DNA from: Heterorhizobium halophytocola
GTDB lineage: Bacteria; Pseudomonadota; Alphaproteobacteria; Rhizobiales; Rhizobiaceae
Assembly (NCBI RefSeq): GCF_017873095.1
Contig: NZ_JAGGJU010000003.1
Location: 186,001-250,000 of the forward strand
Direction of reading: 5' to 3'
DNA length: 64,000 nucleotides
Made by a program: the position numbers and the translations under genes. This document shows positions 18,806 through 27,609 of the stretch, one piece after another. Within the stretch, counting starts at the first letter, position 1, and the number at the start of each line of letters is the position of its first letter. The notes beneath the pieces were generated by a model. That model searched no databases. It was not told the DNA's origin and was given only the letters and a program-made list of their open reading frames with translations.

Positions 18806-19267
18806 TTGAGCTTTTTTTCGTGGGCCTTCATATTCGGCCTGGTCATTGTCTTTGCCTATTTCTCGACGCGGCTGACCAAGCGGGAGGACGAGGAGGGCCT
18901 GGGCGATACCGGGCTTGCCATCCTCGAATTCGGCCGGGCCTTTCCCAATGAGGCGATCCGCAGCCTGCACACGACGGCCGACCAGCAGACGGTCTTCGTC
19001 CGGCTGTTCGACAATCGCGCCGGCTTCATGCGCCAGACGCGGCATCATTATGCCTGCCATCTGATCGAGCCGGGCACGATCCGGGTTCAGCCGCTGGCTG
19101 ACGGCAAGGGATTTGCCGTCGAGTTTCGCGAATTTCCGTCGCAGTCCGGCGAGTTCCGCTTTGCCAACGTCAAGGAAGCGGCGGAAGTCTCGCTGTGGAT
19201 GCTGGAGAATCAGGTGGCGCCGCAGCATGGCGGACCTCTGCCGGACGGACCGCTACCCTCCGTCTGA
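18806..19267 (+). CDS. Conserved membrane-anchored protein of unknown function
   Basis: A 153-residue protein with one N-terminal membrane segment (WAFIFGLVIVFAYF) followed by a soluble domain rich in charged residues. I do not recognise the family. The TTG start at 18806 has GGGAG six bases upstream. It follows the synthase-like gene by 117 bases, in which I see no structure, and converges on the SDR gene. The sequence looks like a genuine gene, with ordinary composition and no shadow frame of similar quality. Confidence 0.65.
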   Translation: MSFFSWAFIFGLVIVFAYFSTRLTKREDEEGLGDTGLAILEFGRAFPNEAIRSLHTTADQQTVFVRLFDNRAGFMRQTRHHYACHLIEPGTIRVQPLADGKGFAVEFREFPSQSGEFRFANVKEAAEVSLWMLENQVAPQHGGPLPDGPLPSV

Positions 19268-19289
19268 CACCGGGCCGGGTCGATCGGGC

Positions 19290-20069
19290 TTACAGCACCA
19301 TGCCGCCGGATGCCTCGATGCGCTGACCGTTGATCCAGCGATTGCTGTCGCCCAGCAACGAGGCGATCAGCGGACCGATATCGTTGGCAACGCCGACACG
19401 GCCGAGCGCCGTCATGCCGGCGACCATCTTGTTGACCTCCGGATTGTCACGCACCATGCCGCCGCTGAAATCGGTGGCGATGGCGCCGGGTGCGACCGTA
19501 TTGGCGGTGATGCCGCGTGCACCCAGTTCCTTGGCGAGGTAGCGCGTCAGCACCTCCACGGCGCCCTTCATCGCGGCATAGGCGGCACTGCCGGGCACGG
19601 AGAATCGGGTGAGACCGGAGGAGATGTTGACGATCCGTCCGCCGTCCCGGATGAGCGGCAGCAGCGCCTGCGTCAGGAAAAAGACGCCCTTGAAATGGAC
19701 ATTGTAGAGCCCGTCGAGCTCCGCCTCGGTGGTCGCCTCGATGGCGTTGTGGTGCGACGTACCGGCATTGTTGACCAGATAGTCGATCCGTTCGGCCCCG
19801 TATGTGCCGAGTGCGGCCTGCACCTGCGTGACGAAAGCGGAGAAGGAGGAGGTGTCGCCAGTGTCGAGCTGCAACGGGATCGCGCGCTGTCCGAGATCGG
19901 CAACAGCGGCCGCAACCTTGTCGGCTTCTGCACGATTTGCATGATAGGTGAAGATCGTGTCGACGCCGCTCCCGGCCAGCGCCAGCACGGTGCTGCGGCC
20001 GAGCCCGCGACTGCCACCGGTGACGAGCGCGATCTTGGGCGTTGAGTTTTCTGTGTTTTCGACTTGCAT
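19290..20069 (-). CDS. SDR-family oxidoreductase
   Basis: A 259-residue short-chain dehydrogenase/reductase. It has the cofactor loop TGGSRGLGRST (about 18-28), NNAG, the Ser of the catalytic triad in NISSGL, and the YAAMKG form of YxxxK. Substrate is unknown. ATG 20069 is supported by GGAG a few bases upstream. It is divergent from an AraC-type regulator with a 140-base gap, an arrangement that usually means the regulator controls the dehydrogenase. Confidence 0.88.
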   Translation of the reverse strand: MQVENTENSTPKIALVTGGSRGLGRSTVLALAGSGVDTIFTYHANRAEADKVAAAVADLGQRAIPLQLDTGDTSSFSAFVTQVQAALGTYGAERIDYLVNNAGTSHHNAIEATTEAELDGLYNVHFKGVFFLTQALLPLIRDGGRIVNISSGLTRFSVPGSAAYAAMKGAVEVLTRYLAKELGARGITANTVAPGAIATDFSGGMVRDNPEVNKMVAGMTALGRVGVANDIGPLIASLLGDSNRWINGQRIEASGGMVL

Positions 20070-20209
20070 GATGGAGCTCCGGGCGTTTTGATAGGCGCGC
20101 ACCTTAGGAGGCGGCTTTTGACATTTGAATGCCGGAACTCGCCTGCTTCTTGCCTATTTCTGCTTCGGATGCTGCCGAAGACCCGACAACCGGATCAGGG
20201 GAACATGGG

Positions 20210-21100
20210 ATGATCGAAGAACTGCTGCAGGCCCTTCGTGGCTATGCGGAACGACAGTCGGGCGACAGCCCCTTCGTCACGACGATCGACGGCGTCATCG
20301 TGCTGCGCGCCGATCATGCCAGGCCGCCGTCGCACCTGATCCACAAGCCGGCGCTCTGCGCGGTGGTGCAGGGCGCAAAGGTGACCAGCTTCGGCGACCG
20401 TGACTACGCCTATGCCGCGGGCAAGGCGCTGGTCGTCAGCGTCGAGATGCCGGCCTGCGGCCGCGTCGTCGCGGCAAGCCCCGACGAGCCATTTCTGGGT
20501 GTCGTGATCGAATTCGATCCCGGCATCATGCAGGAGGTGATGGAGGGACTGGACGAACCGCCGGCCGCCAGCGGCGAGCCGGGCGCCGGCGCCCTTGTGG
20601 CCGATCTCGACGACCGGCTGGCCGACTGCGTGCTGCGCGCGGTGCGCCTGCTCGAAACGCCGAAGGCGATCCCGATGCTCTATCCGGCTGTGATGCGGGA
20701 GATCTGCTACTGGCTGCTGACGGGGCCGCATGGCGGCGAGATCGCGCGGCTGACGCTCGGCAACAGCCATGCGCGCCGCATCGTCGATGCGGTGCATTTC
20801 CTGCGCGACCGCTTCGCCGAGACGCTGCGCATCGACGACCTTGCGGCCGTGGCCCAGCTCAGCCCCTCCGCCTTCCATCGGCAGTTCAAGGCGCTGACCG
20901 CGATGACGCCGCTGCAGTATCAGAAAAGGCTCAGGCTTCTGGAGGCGCGGCGGCTGATGCTGTCGGGCGCGCTCAATGTCGAAACGGCGGCCTTCCAGGT
21001 CGGCTACGAGAGCCCGTCGCAGTTCAGCCGCGAATATGCCCGGCTGTTCGGCACGCCGCCGAAAAAGGATATCACCGACCTCCGGCAGCAGGCTGCCTGA
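20210..21100 (+). CDS. AraC-family transcriptional regulator (AraC_N type)
   Basis: A 296-residue regulator with an N-terminal cupin-like sensor domain (HKPALCAVVQGAK) of the AraC_N family and a C-terminal double helix-turn-helix (about 190-290; LSPSAFHRQFKALTAMTPLQYQK and AAFQVGYESPSQFSREYARLFG read as the two helices). ATG 20210 has AGGGG seven bases upstream; earlier in-frame starts add non-conserved residues. Likely regulator of the divergent SDR gene; the ligand is unknown. Confidence 0.9.
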   Translation: MIEELLQALRGYAERQSGDSPFVTTIDGVIVLRADHARPPSHLIHKPALCAVVQGAKVTSFGDRDYAYAAGKALVVSVEMPACGRVVAASPDEPFLGVVIEFDPGIMQEVMEGLDEPPAASGEPGAGALVADLDDRLADCVLRAVRLLETPKAIPMLYPAVMREICYWLLTGPHGGEIARLTLGNSHARRIVDAVHFLRDRFAETLRIDDLAAVAQLSPSAFHRQFKALTAMTPLQYQKRLRLLEARRLMLSGALNVETAAFQVGYESPSQFSREYARLFGTPPKKDITDLRQQAA

Positions 21101-21121
21101 GGCGTAGCACCGGCTCGCGGC

Positions 21122-22543
21122 CTATTCGGCGGCCGGCAGGCCGAGCCAGGTCCGGCAGTCGGCAAGCGCACGCGCCGCCATCAGGTTCTTCTTCATCACT
21201 GACTTGTCCTTGCCGCGGAACCGATGCACGCCCTCGGGCTTCTTGATCGAGCCGGGTGCGAGGTCGGGAAACAGGCCGAAATTGACGTTCATCGGCTGGA
21301 AGGAGCGCTTGCCGGGCTCCTCGTCATTGACCAGATGGCCGCCGGTGATATGGCCGAGCAATGCGCCCATGGCCGTCGTCGGCGGCGGAGGGGGCAGCGT
21401 TTCGCCCTTGCGTTCGGCGGCGGCGAAGCGGCCGGCCAGCAGGCCGATCGAGGCGCTTTCGACATAACCCTCGCAGCCGGTGATCTGGCCGGCAAAGCGC
21501 AGGCCCGGCCGAGATTTCAGCTGCAGCGTATGGTCGAGCAACACCGGCGAATGGATATAGGTATTGCGGTGCAGGCCGCCGAGCCGCGCGAATTCGGCAT
21601 TCTGCAGCCCGGGAATCATCCGGAAGATCTCCGCCTGCTCGCCGTAGCGCAGCTTGGTCTGGAAGCCCACCATGTTGTAGAGCGTGCCGAGCGCATTGTC
21701 CTGGCGCAGCTGCACCACGGCATAGGCCTTGACCGTCGGATTATGCGCATTGGTCAGGCCCATCGGCTTCATCGGCCCGTGCCGCAGGGTTTCGCGACCG
21801 CGTTCGGCCATGATCTCGATCGGCAGGCAGCCGTCGAAATAGGGCGTGCCTTCCCATTCCTTGAAGCCGACCGTGTCGCCGCCGATCAGCGCGTCGATGA
21901 AGGCGTTGTACTGCGCTTCATCCATCGGGCAGTTGATATAGTCCTTGCCGGTGCCGCCCGGGCCGACCTTGTCGTAGCGCGACTGGTACCAGCAGATATC
22001 CATGTCGATCGTATCCTTGTGGACGATCGGGGCGATGGCGTCGAAGAAGGCCAGCGCATCCTCACCGGTCTGGGCGCGGATGGCCTCGGCAAGTGCTGGC
22101 GAGGTGAGGGGGCCGGTTGCGATGATCGCCTGGTCCCAGTCCTCCGGCGGCAGGCCGGAGACCTCCTCCCGCACGACCGTAATCAGCGGGTGTTCGGCAA
22201 GCGTCGCGGTGACGGCTTCGGAAAAACCGTCGCGGTCGACCGCCAGCGCGCCGCCTGCCGGAACCTGGTGCCGGTCGGCGCAGGCCATGATGACGGAATT
22301 GGCAAGCCGCATTTCGGCATGGATGACGCCGACCGCATTGGCCGTGGCGTCGTCCGAGCGGAACGAGTTGGAGCAGACCAGTTCGGCGAGGCCATCGGTC
22401 TTGTGCGCATCGGTGCCGCGCACGCCGCGCATTTCGTGCAGGATCACGGGCACGCCGGCATGGGCGATCTGCCAGGCCGCTTCGGAGCCGGCGAGGCCGC
22501 CGCCGATCACGTGAATGGGGGAAAAGTCAGGCTTTGTCGTCAT
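21122..22543 (-). CDS. trmFO: Folate-dependent tRNA (uracil-54-C5)-methyltransferase TrmFO
   Basis: A 473-residue flavoprotein that makes ribothymidine at position 54 of tRNAs using methylenetetrahydrofolate and FAD. The FAD loop is [12 protein letters not shown] near the N-terminus; [12 protein letters not shown] holds the conserved Cys; [18 protein letters not shown] is the C-terminal family signature. Start codon is uncertain: ATG 22543 gives MTTKPDFSP, and in-frame ATGs at 22555 and 22567 add a few residues. No translational signal separates them clearly. Confidence 0.95.
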   Translation of the reverse strand: MTTKPDFSPIHVIGGGLAGSEAAWQIAHAGVPVILHEMRGVRGTDAHKTDGLAELVCSNSFRSDDATANAVGVIHAEMRLANSVIMACADRHQVPAGGALAVDRDGFSEAVTATLAEHPLITVVREEVSGLPPEDWDQAIIATGPLTSPALAEAIRAQTGEDALAFFDAIAPIVHKDTIDMDICWYQSRYDKVGPGGTGKDYINCPMDEAQYNAFIDALIGGDTVGFKEWEGTPYFDGCLPIEIMAERGRETLRHGPMKPMGLTNAHNPTVKAYAVVQLRQDNALGTLYNMVGFQTKLRYGEQAEIFRMIPGLQNAEFARLGGLHRNTYIHSPVLLDHTLQLKSRPGLRFAGQITGCEGYVESASIGLLAGRFAAAERKGETLPPPPPTTAMGALLGHITGGHLVNDEEPGKRSFQPMNVNFGLFPDLAPGSIKKPEGVHRFRGKDKSVMKKNLMAARALADCRTWLGLPAAE

Positions 22544-22634
22544 GGGCGCTGCCATATCACGGTCCATCGCCGGATGAAACGGGCATTCTTGCGGGCCGGC
22601 GGCAAGTCCGTGCTCTTCCGATCCGGTCGCCCGG

Positions 22635-23456
22635 TCAGGTCTGGAGGGTGAGTGTGCGGATACGCTCGGCCAGCGCCGGATCGACCGGATTGTAGAGCAT
22701 CAAGGTCAGATCCGGCCGGCCATCGACGGCGAAGGTCGAGAATTCCAGTTCGATCAGGCCGAGATCGGGATGTTTCAGCTTCTTGATGCCGTCGCCATGG
22801 CCGTGGACCTCGTTTTCATGCCAGAGCTTTTCGAATTCCGCGCTTTCGCGGCAGAGTTCCTCGACCAGGGCGTTGACGTCCGAGGTGGCGCCGGCGCGCA
22901 CCGCATCCGCGCGGAAGGAACCAACCGCGAATCGCGCCAGGTTTTCCCAGTCGTGCTGTTTTGCCCGCTTTTCCGGGTCGCAGAACAGGAAGCGCAGGAT
23001 ATTGCGCCGGTCGGGCGGCAATGCGCTGTAGTCCGTCAGCACGACGGTCGCCGCGCGGTTCCAGCCGACGACATCCCAGGTCGCCGTCTTGACCACGGCC
23101 GGGCAGGTGTCGAACCGGTCGAGCAGGCGCTGCAGTCGCGGGCTGACGCCATCCTCCGACCGGTAGCGGGTTTCGGGCGGACGGCCGAGGCCGAGCAAAA
23201 AGAGATGTTCGCGCTCGGTCTCGGTCAGCATCAGCGCATTGGCGATCCGGTTCAGGACGTCGCCGGAGGGCGCGCCGCCACGGCCCTGTTCAAGCCAGGT
23301 ATACCAGGTCGGACTGATATTGGCCCGCTGGGCGACTTCCTCGCGCCGGAGCCCGGGCGTGCGCCGGCGGCCGGCAAAGCCGAAGGTGGCCGGATCGAGC
23401 CGCGCGCGGCGAACCTTCAAGAAGGCGGCGAGGGACTGGGAGGGGTCTGGCGACAT
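22635..23456 (-). CDS. XRE-type regulator with MmyB-like ligand domain
   Basis: A 273-residue regulator with an N-terminal Cro/CI-type helix-turn-helix ([24 protein letters not shown], about 36-59) and a C-terminal MmyB-like domain (about 105-265), a fold that binds hydrophobic ligands in characterised members. It is divergent from the NAD(P)-dependent SDR gene at 23558, a common regulator-target layout. Confidence 0.88.
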   Translation of the reverse strand: MSPDPSQSLAAFLKVRRARLDPATFGFAGRRRTPGLRREEVAQRANISPTWYTWLEQGRGGAPSGDVLNRIANALMLTETEREHLFLLGLGRPPETRYRSEDGVSPRLQRLLDRFDTCPAVVKTATWDVVGWNRAATVVLTDYSALPPDRRNILRFLFCDPEKRAKQHDWENLARFAVGSFRADAVRAGATSDVNALVEELCRESAEFEKLWHENEVHGHGDGIKKLKHPDLGLIELEFSTFAVDGRPDLTLMLYNPVDPALAERIRTLTLQT

Positions 23457-23557
23457 GGGCTGCCCGGTAGTTACTATACTAGGATAAGGTCACTACTTTA
23501 ACAGGATAACGGCGCAGGCGATAGTGCGCTCCTTGCTATCGAAGGAGACTTAACACC
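23457..23557. promoter_or_regulatory. Divergent promoter region of the XRE regulator and SDR gene
   Basis: The 101-base gap is AT-richer than its surroundings and holds a directly repeated AGGATAA (23481 and 23503) with TACTATACTAGG beside the first copy. These are plausible regulator and RNA-polymerase sites; exact boxes cannot be assigned by eye. GAAGGAG precedes the SDR start. Confidence 0.4.
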
Positions 23558-24442
23558 ATGCGTATCTTTGTTACCGGCGCCAGCGGTTTCATCGGCTCGA
23601 GGGTCGTCACGGCACTGATCGGAGCCGGCCACCAGGTAATCGGCATGACCCGATCCGAGGCCGGTGCGGAAAGCCTGAAGGCGGCCGGTGCGGAACCCTA
23701 TCATGCCTCGCTGGAAGAGCCCGACACCCTGCTGGGCGCCGTGGACAAGGCCGATGGCGTCATCCACCTGGCCTTCGACCATGACTTTTCCCGGTTTGTC
23801 GAGAATTGCCAGAAGGACGCCCGCGTGATCGCGGCCCTCGGCCAGGCGCTGAAGGGCTCGGATCGTCCGATGCTGATCACCTCGGGCACCGGGATCGGCA
23901 GCCCGTCGGACGGCGGCCCGGCACGGGAGGACATCTTCAACACCGATCATCCGAATCCGCGGATCGCCTCCGAAATGGCCGGCAACGCGCTTCTCGACGA
24001 AGGGGTCAACCTGTCGGTGGTCCGCCTGCCGCAGGTGCACGATCCGGTCCGCCAGGGCCTGATCAGCCCGCTTCTGGATATCGTCCGGGAAAAGGGCGTC
24101 TCCGGCTATGTCGGGGAGGGACGCAACCGCTGGCCGGCCGGGCATGTCGAGGATGTCGCGCAGGTCTACCGTCTGGCGATCGAGCGGGCAGTTGCCGGCG
24201 CGCGCTACCATGCGGTTGCCGAGGAGGGCATTCCGGCCCGCGATATCGCCGAAGCACTGGCGCGCGGCATGAAGGTCGAGGCTGTTTCGGTGGCGCCCGA
24301 GGATGTGCAGGCCCATTTCGGCTGGATGGGCATCTTTGTCGGCCTCGACATGCAGGCCACGAGCGAATGGACAAGGCAGACCCTTGGATGGAATCCGACA
24401 GGTCCGACCCTGCTCGAAGACCTTGCTGCCATGCGGTACTGA
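23558..24442 (+). CDS. NAD(P)-dependent extended SDR (epimerase/dehydratase-like)
   Basis: A 294-residue protein of the extended SDR type. It begins MRIFVTGASGFIGSRVV, the GxxGxxG cofactor loop, and has a C-terminal substrate-binding domain. The active-site Tyr-x-x-x-Lys is not obvious, which is usual for atypical extended SDRs. Substrate unknown. Probably controlled by the divergent XRE/MmyB regulator. Its transcript would run into the terminator and element at 24501-24674. Confidence 0.85.
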   Translation: MRIFVTGASGFIGSRVVTALIGAGHQVIGMTRSEAGAESLKAAGAEPYHASLEEPDTLLGAVDKADGVIHLAFDHDFSRFVENCQKDARVIAALGQALKGSDRPMLITSGTGIGSPSDGGPAREDIFNTDHPNPRIASEMAGNALLDEGVNLSVVRLPQVHDPVRQGLISPLLDIVREKGVSGYVGEGRNRWPAGHVEDVAQVYRLAIERAVAGARYHAVAEEGIPARDIAEALARGMKVEAVSVAPEDVQAHFGWMGIFVGLDMQATSEWTRQTLGWNPTGPTLLEDLAAMRY

Positions 24443-24500
24443 AGGCCGGCCGGCGAGCCTTGCAAGAGGCACACCGTGTCCCACCCGCAAAACGCAAAAA

Positions 24501-24669
24501 CGGCGCCCGGAGGCGCCGTCAGACTGCTGACAAACCTCTTTGAGGTCTCCGCGCAGCTTGATTGATTCCGATCCGTTCTGGTTTCGATTCAGAGACGTTC
24601 CGTGAATCTGATGGGAAGGCTAAAGCTGAATAGGGTTTGTCAGCAGTCTGACGGCGCCCGGAGGCGCCG
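24501..24669. mobile_element. MITE-like element inserted in a terminator stem
   Basis: A 133-bp core (24519-24651) has perfect 18-bp terminal inverted repeats, TCAGACTGCTGACAAACC at the left and its reverse complement at the right. It is flanked by two exact copies of the 18-bp CGGCGCCCGGAGGCGCCG (24501-24518 and 24652-24669). The outer context is AAAAA before the first copy and TTTTT after the second, so joining them restores one simple bidirectional terminator. The core has no ORF, so if mobile it would need a transposase in trans. I do not know the parental family. Confidence 0.7.
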
Positions 24670-24674
24670 TTTTT
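24652..24674 (+). terminator. Intrinsic terminator after the extended SDR gene (right-hand copy)
   Basis: The stem CGGCGCC/GGCGCCG with loop CGGA is followed by TTTTT on the plus strand. The left-hand copy at 24501-24518 is preceded by AAAAA and so would serve the minus strand, ending transcripts of the DUF1127 gene. Confidence 0.75.
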
Positions 24675-24695
24675 AAATACTCTCGATAACCGCGC

Positions 24696-24839
24696 TTAGC
24701 GGAACGAACGAGAAGCAACCTGACGGATGTCGTAACGGGTCAGGCCGATGTCGGACAGAGCCTGCGACGACAGGCCGCCGAGCTCGTTCATGGTGCGGCG
24801 GTAGCTGATCCAGTTCTTGGCATAGCGAATCGGGTTCAT
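24696..24839 (-). CDS. DUF1127 small basic protein (first copy)
   Basis: A 47-residue DUF1127 protein (MNPIRYAKNW at the start; the conserved part is ELGGLSSQALSDIGLTRYDI). These very short Arg-rich proteins are numerous in Rhizobiales; some are reported to influence phosphate, stress and RNA-related regulation. ATG 24839 has a purine-rich GGAAAC upstream. The longer open frame to 24923 is not conserved-looking. A possible -10 (TATATAG on the minus strand, about 24910-24916) lies upstream. Confidence 0.88.
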   Translation of the reverse strand: MNPIRYAKNWISYRRTMNELGGLSSQALSDIGLTRYDIRQVASRSFR

Positions 24840-25217
24840 GGGGTGTTTCCTCGAAAAATCTTTTTGCTCGCTGGGTCTGCGGTCTTTTCGCCGCCTCAGC
24901 GCTTGCACTCTATATACGTGCATTCATGCCTATTGTGCAGTGCAATCTCGAGATGACTGCCATGCATTTGTGCAATGTGTTGAACAAATAAGCATCAAAT
25001 CGCGGATAGCGGCTGAAAAACCGGCATCGTCGGGCCTGGGGGCGGGCGCGCGGTTGCGCAGTTCCCATGCAACTCCGAGCCCTTGCTGCGCGTTCTTGGA
25101 ACATCAGCCGCAACCGCGGACGGGATACCGCCAACGCTCTCCTTCTTCGAGGGCAAAAGGGGCGGTGGCGCGGAGGTCCGGGCCGCCGGCAATGCCAGAT
25201 GCACAGATGGAGAAAAC
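24840..25217. other. Intergenic region with a long inverted repeat
   Basis: No gene is apparent here. The left part serves as promoter region for the DUF1127 gene and contains several TGCA-centred repeats. The right part (25049-25118) can fold as CGCGGTTGCG pairing with CGCAACCGCG, enclosing GTTCC/GGAAC and GCAA/TTGC, that is, a nested imperfect hairpin of about 70 nt. It would lie in the 5' leader of the small gene at 25218. Confidence 0.5.
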
Positions 25218-25556
25218 ATGACCGATATTCGCACCAACGGGTTCGACAGCGATGCGCAGCGTCGCGAATACATCAACGAAGCGCAGGATTATGTCGATGA
25301 CATGCGCGACCAGACCCAGGCGCGGGCAATCCGCGCGGAGATCGCCAGGCTGAGCGATGAGGTGGAAACTTTGCGCCAGCGGCTAGGGCAGAGCCGTGAT
25401 GCATCGCAGCGCGCAAGCAGGCATCCCTGGATACGGGCCGGTGTGACGCTTGCAACAAGCCTCCTGCTGTCGCGACTGTCCAGCGCGCTGCATCTCGGCG
25501 TGATCGGCAAGCTCGCCGCGCCGATCATCGGCGTGCGCATTTCCAGGCTGGTCTGA
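25218..25556 (+). CDS. Small protein with coiled coil and hydrophobic tail
   Basis: A 112-residue protein I do not recognise. Residues 15-62 are strongly helical and charged (probable coiled coil, with QARAIRAEIARLSDEVETLR), and 72-105 form a hydrophobic, weakly amphipathic segment rich in Ser, Leu and Gly that could be membrane-associated. ATG 25218 has GGAGA five bases upstream. It lies alone between the two DUF1127 genes and is followed by a strong terminator. Confidence 0.7.
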   Translation: MTDIRTNGFDSDAQRREYINEAQDYVDDMRDQTQARAIRAEIARLSDEVETLRQRLGQSRDASQRASRHPWIRAGVTLATSLLLSRLSSALHLGVIGKLAAPIIGVRISRLV

Positions 25557-25620
25557 CAGCTTTTCTGCCCACGCGGCCGTCCGTCTCCGGTCTGCCGGGT
25601 GGGCAGGCAGTCCGCAGACA

Positions 25621-25653
25621 CAAAAAAACCTCCCGCAAGGGGAGGTTTTTTGT
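25621..25653. terminator. Bidirectional intrinsic terminator
   Basis: AAAAAACCTCCC, the loop GCAAG, and GGGAGGTTTTTT form a stem flanked by A- and T-runs. It can end the plus-strand small gene and the minus-strand DUF1127 gene that converge here. Confidence 0.85.
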
Positions 25654-25712
25654 CGCTGACGTCATGTCAGGCGTTTTCCGACATCATGCCGGAACCGTCA
25701 TCGCAGAGCGGT

Positions 25713-25859
25713 TCAGCCGGCGATCGCGTCACGGGCAACGCGACGGATGTCCGAGCGGCCGATGCCGAGATCGGTCAGTTCGCGGTCGGTCATGCGGCCG
25801 AGTTCGGTGATGGTCTGACGATACTTGCGCCAATTGTTGAAAGAGCGTGTGATTTTCAT
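25713..25859 (-). CDS. DUF1127 small basic protein (second copy)
   Basis: A 48-residue DUF1127 protein starting MKITRSFNNWRKYRQTI and carrying TELGRMTDRELTDLGIGRSDI. It is only moderately similar to the copy at 24696, so the two look like long-separated paralogues and not a fresh duplication. ATG 25859 has AGGA seven bases upstream. Confidence 0.88.
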   Translation of the reverse strand: MKITRSFNNWRKYRQTITELGRMTDRELTDLGIGRSDIRRVARDAIAG

Positions 25860-26499
25860 GATCTTTGTCCTTTGTTTGCAGTCCGCCGGCGACCTCGTCT
25901 CGCTGGCTTCAATCTCATGACTGCAATATATGCTGCGCTGCACGCGTTATGAAGAGACAATGCATGGAGGCACCCATGCGCAAATCGCATGGCATCTTGG
26001 TTAAACACCCGTTACCTGCCCGTTTATTGATCATTTCGGAGGCAAGCTGCCGAAAGCTCCGGCATGCAGGGCATGGATCGGGCCACGGGGACTGTGACTC
26101 GGGCGGGAGGACCGGCGCCGGGGTCATGCATTCACCAGGCTGCCGAAACGCATAACGCCCACCGGGGGAGGAGATCCGGTGAGCGCTATGAAAGGTGGTA
26201 GACAACTGGGAGGAGGAGGTGTCGTCTACCGGTCGACATCGTGCTTGGGAGGAGGAGGAGGGCACGACGCCGAACTATGGGGAAGTTTCGAACATCCCGG
26301 CTGGGTGTCCGTCGCTCCGTTGCGATCTTTCTAGCCGAAGCCGGCTTCAATGTGCAGCGCAATATAATCATGGAAGGCATGCGCATTACGCATGGCTTCG
26401 GCAGCTCCCGGCAAACGGGCCGTCATCGCCATTGTCTTTTCATCTGGCGACGCTAAGACAAGCCTCGGCATTCGGACCGGAAGCACGAGGGGACACAGC
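25860..26499. other. Long gene-poor region holding the ar14-like RNA
   Basis: Apart from the small RNA at 26150-26272, this 640-base stretch has no convincing gene. A 96-codon plus-strand frame at 25865 lacks any protein-like character. The left part contains the upstream region of the DUF1127 gene; the right part (26273-26499) should hold the promoters of the RNA (minus) and of the DUF2157 gene (plus), but I see no clear consensus boxes. Confidence 0.5.
26150..26272 (-). ncRNA. ar14/NfeR1-like trans-acting small RNA with three anti-Shine-Dalgarno loops
   Basis: Read on the minus strand, three hairpins in a row each expose a CCUCCUCC-type loop. Hairpin 1 pairs 26262-26267 with 26239-26244 (loop includes CUCCUCCUCCC); hairpin 2 pairs 26221-26230 with 26197-26206; hairpin 3 pairs 26176-26185 with 26156-26165 (loop AUCUCCUCCC). 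In hairpins 2 and 3 the only imperfect position is a G-U wobble on the minus strand but an A-C mismatch on the plus strand, which fixes the strand. Three anti-SD loops in about 120 nt is what I recall of the alpha-proteobacterial ar14 family (NfeR1 in Sinorhizobium). Exact ends are estimated. Confidence 0.8.
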
Positions 26500-27609
26500 T
26501 TGTATCGTGGCAGACTGAAGCGGGATTTCGAGCGGTGGAGCGAGCTGGGGTTGATCGAGCCCGCGCGCGCCGAGCGCCTGCTCGAGGAGTATGACAGCCG
26601 CGAAAATGCCTTCAGCATCGGCGCCGTCCTGCTGGTGCTGGCCGCCATCTTGTTGTCGGCCTCGCTTCTGTTGCTGATTGCCGCCGGCTGGCAGGACATT
26701 CCGCGCAGCGTCAAGATCGGCGGCATTATCCTGCTGATCTGGGTCTTCCATATCGCTGCGGCACTGGCTCGCTGGAAGGGCGCGCGCAGTCTGGAGGCTT
26801 CGCTTCTGCTGCTCGGTGCGGCGAGCTTCGGCGGCGGCATCGCGCTTGTCGGGCAACTTTACCAGATCTCCGGCGATGCCGTGGACGCCCTGATGGTCTG
26901 GCTTGGCGTGACCTTCGGCTCGGCGGTCCTGATGCGTTCAGGCGCCCTGACCGGGCTTGCCTCTCTTCTTCTATGGGGTCTGTTTCTCACCTATCTCGGC
27001 GAGGCCGATTTCGAATGGAGCGGCCGACTGCCGCTGATCGTGCTTGCCATCGCGTTTGCCATGCTGCCGCTGATCTGGTGGACCGGCGCCGACCGGGTGC
27101 GCCATATGGTCTACCTGCTGGTTGTCGCCTATCTGGGGTGGCTCTATGCCCTGGACAGCTCGCCCGTGCTGGCGGCCGCCTATCTTGCGGTTGGTCTTGC
27201 CGTCTTTAGCCTGCTGAGCCAGCGTCTGATGCCGCTGCCGGGCCCGATCGCGCGCGCCGGTGCGGCGCCCGCCTTTTATGCCCTGCTGATTGCGGTCCTC
27301 GGCCTGGCCCTGTTGCACATCGATGTCTATGGGGTCGGCGGTCGGGCCCTGCTTGCCAGCATTGCCGTCGTCACCGTCATCCTGGTGATGACGCTGGCCG
27401 GCCGTGACAATGGGGCGGCGCGCTTTCTGGCCTATGGCGTCTTCGTCGTGGAAGTCTTCTATCTGAGCTACGAGACGATCGGCAGCATGCTGGGCTCATC
27501 GGGCTTCTTCCTGCTGTCGGGCGTGGTCATGGCAGCGCTTGCCTTTGCGGTCATCCGGCTGGAGCAGATGTTTGCCGCAAGGGCAAAGGCCGGGGAGGAC
27601 GCGGCATGA
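26500..27609 (+). CDS. DUF2157 multi-spanning membrane protein
   Basis: A 369-residue membrane protein. A short N-terminal soluble part (LKRDFERWSELGLIEPARAERLLEEY) of the DUF2157 type precedes about ten hydrophobic segments. I start at TTG 26500, with GAGGGGA upstream, because the conserved part begins there; the open frame to 26392 would cover likely promoter sequence. Its stop overlaps the start of the GDYXXLXY gene, its usual partner. Function is unknown. Confidence 0.82.
   Translation: MYRGRLKRDFERWSELGLIEPARAERLLEEYDSRENAFSIGAVLLVLAAILLSASLLLLIAAGWQDIPRSVKIGGIILLIWVFHIAAALARWKGARSLEASLLLLGAASFGGGIALVGQLYQISGDAVDALMVWLGVTFGSAVLMRSGALTGLASLLLWGLFLTYLGEADFEWSGRLPLIVLAIAFAMLPLIWWTGADRVRHMVYLLVVAYLGWLYALDSSPVLAAAYLAVGLAVFSLLSQRLMPLPGPIARAGAAPAFYALLIAVLGLALLHIDVYGVGGRALLASIAVVTVILVMTLAGRDNGAARFLAYGVFVVEVFYLSYETIGSMLGSSGFFLLSGVVMAALAFAVIRLEQMFAARAKAGEDAA

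Noticed and set aside
25865..26155. 96-codon plus-strand frame
   Set aside because: No ribosome-binding site, no recognisable composition or motif, and it overlaps the end of the small RNA region.
26200..26260. GGAGGAGGAGG repeats read as strong plus-strand ribosome-binding sites or a repeat expansion
   Set aside because: They fall in hairpin loops and no start codon with a convincing gene follows. The minus-strand anti-SD reading explains them better.
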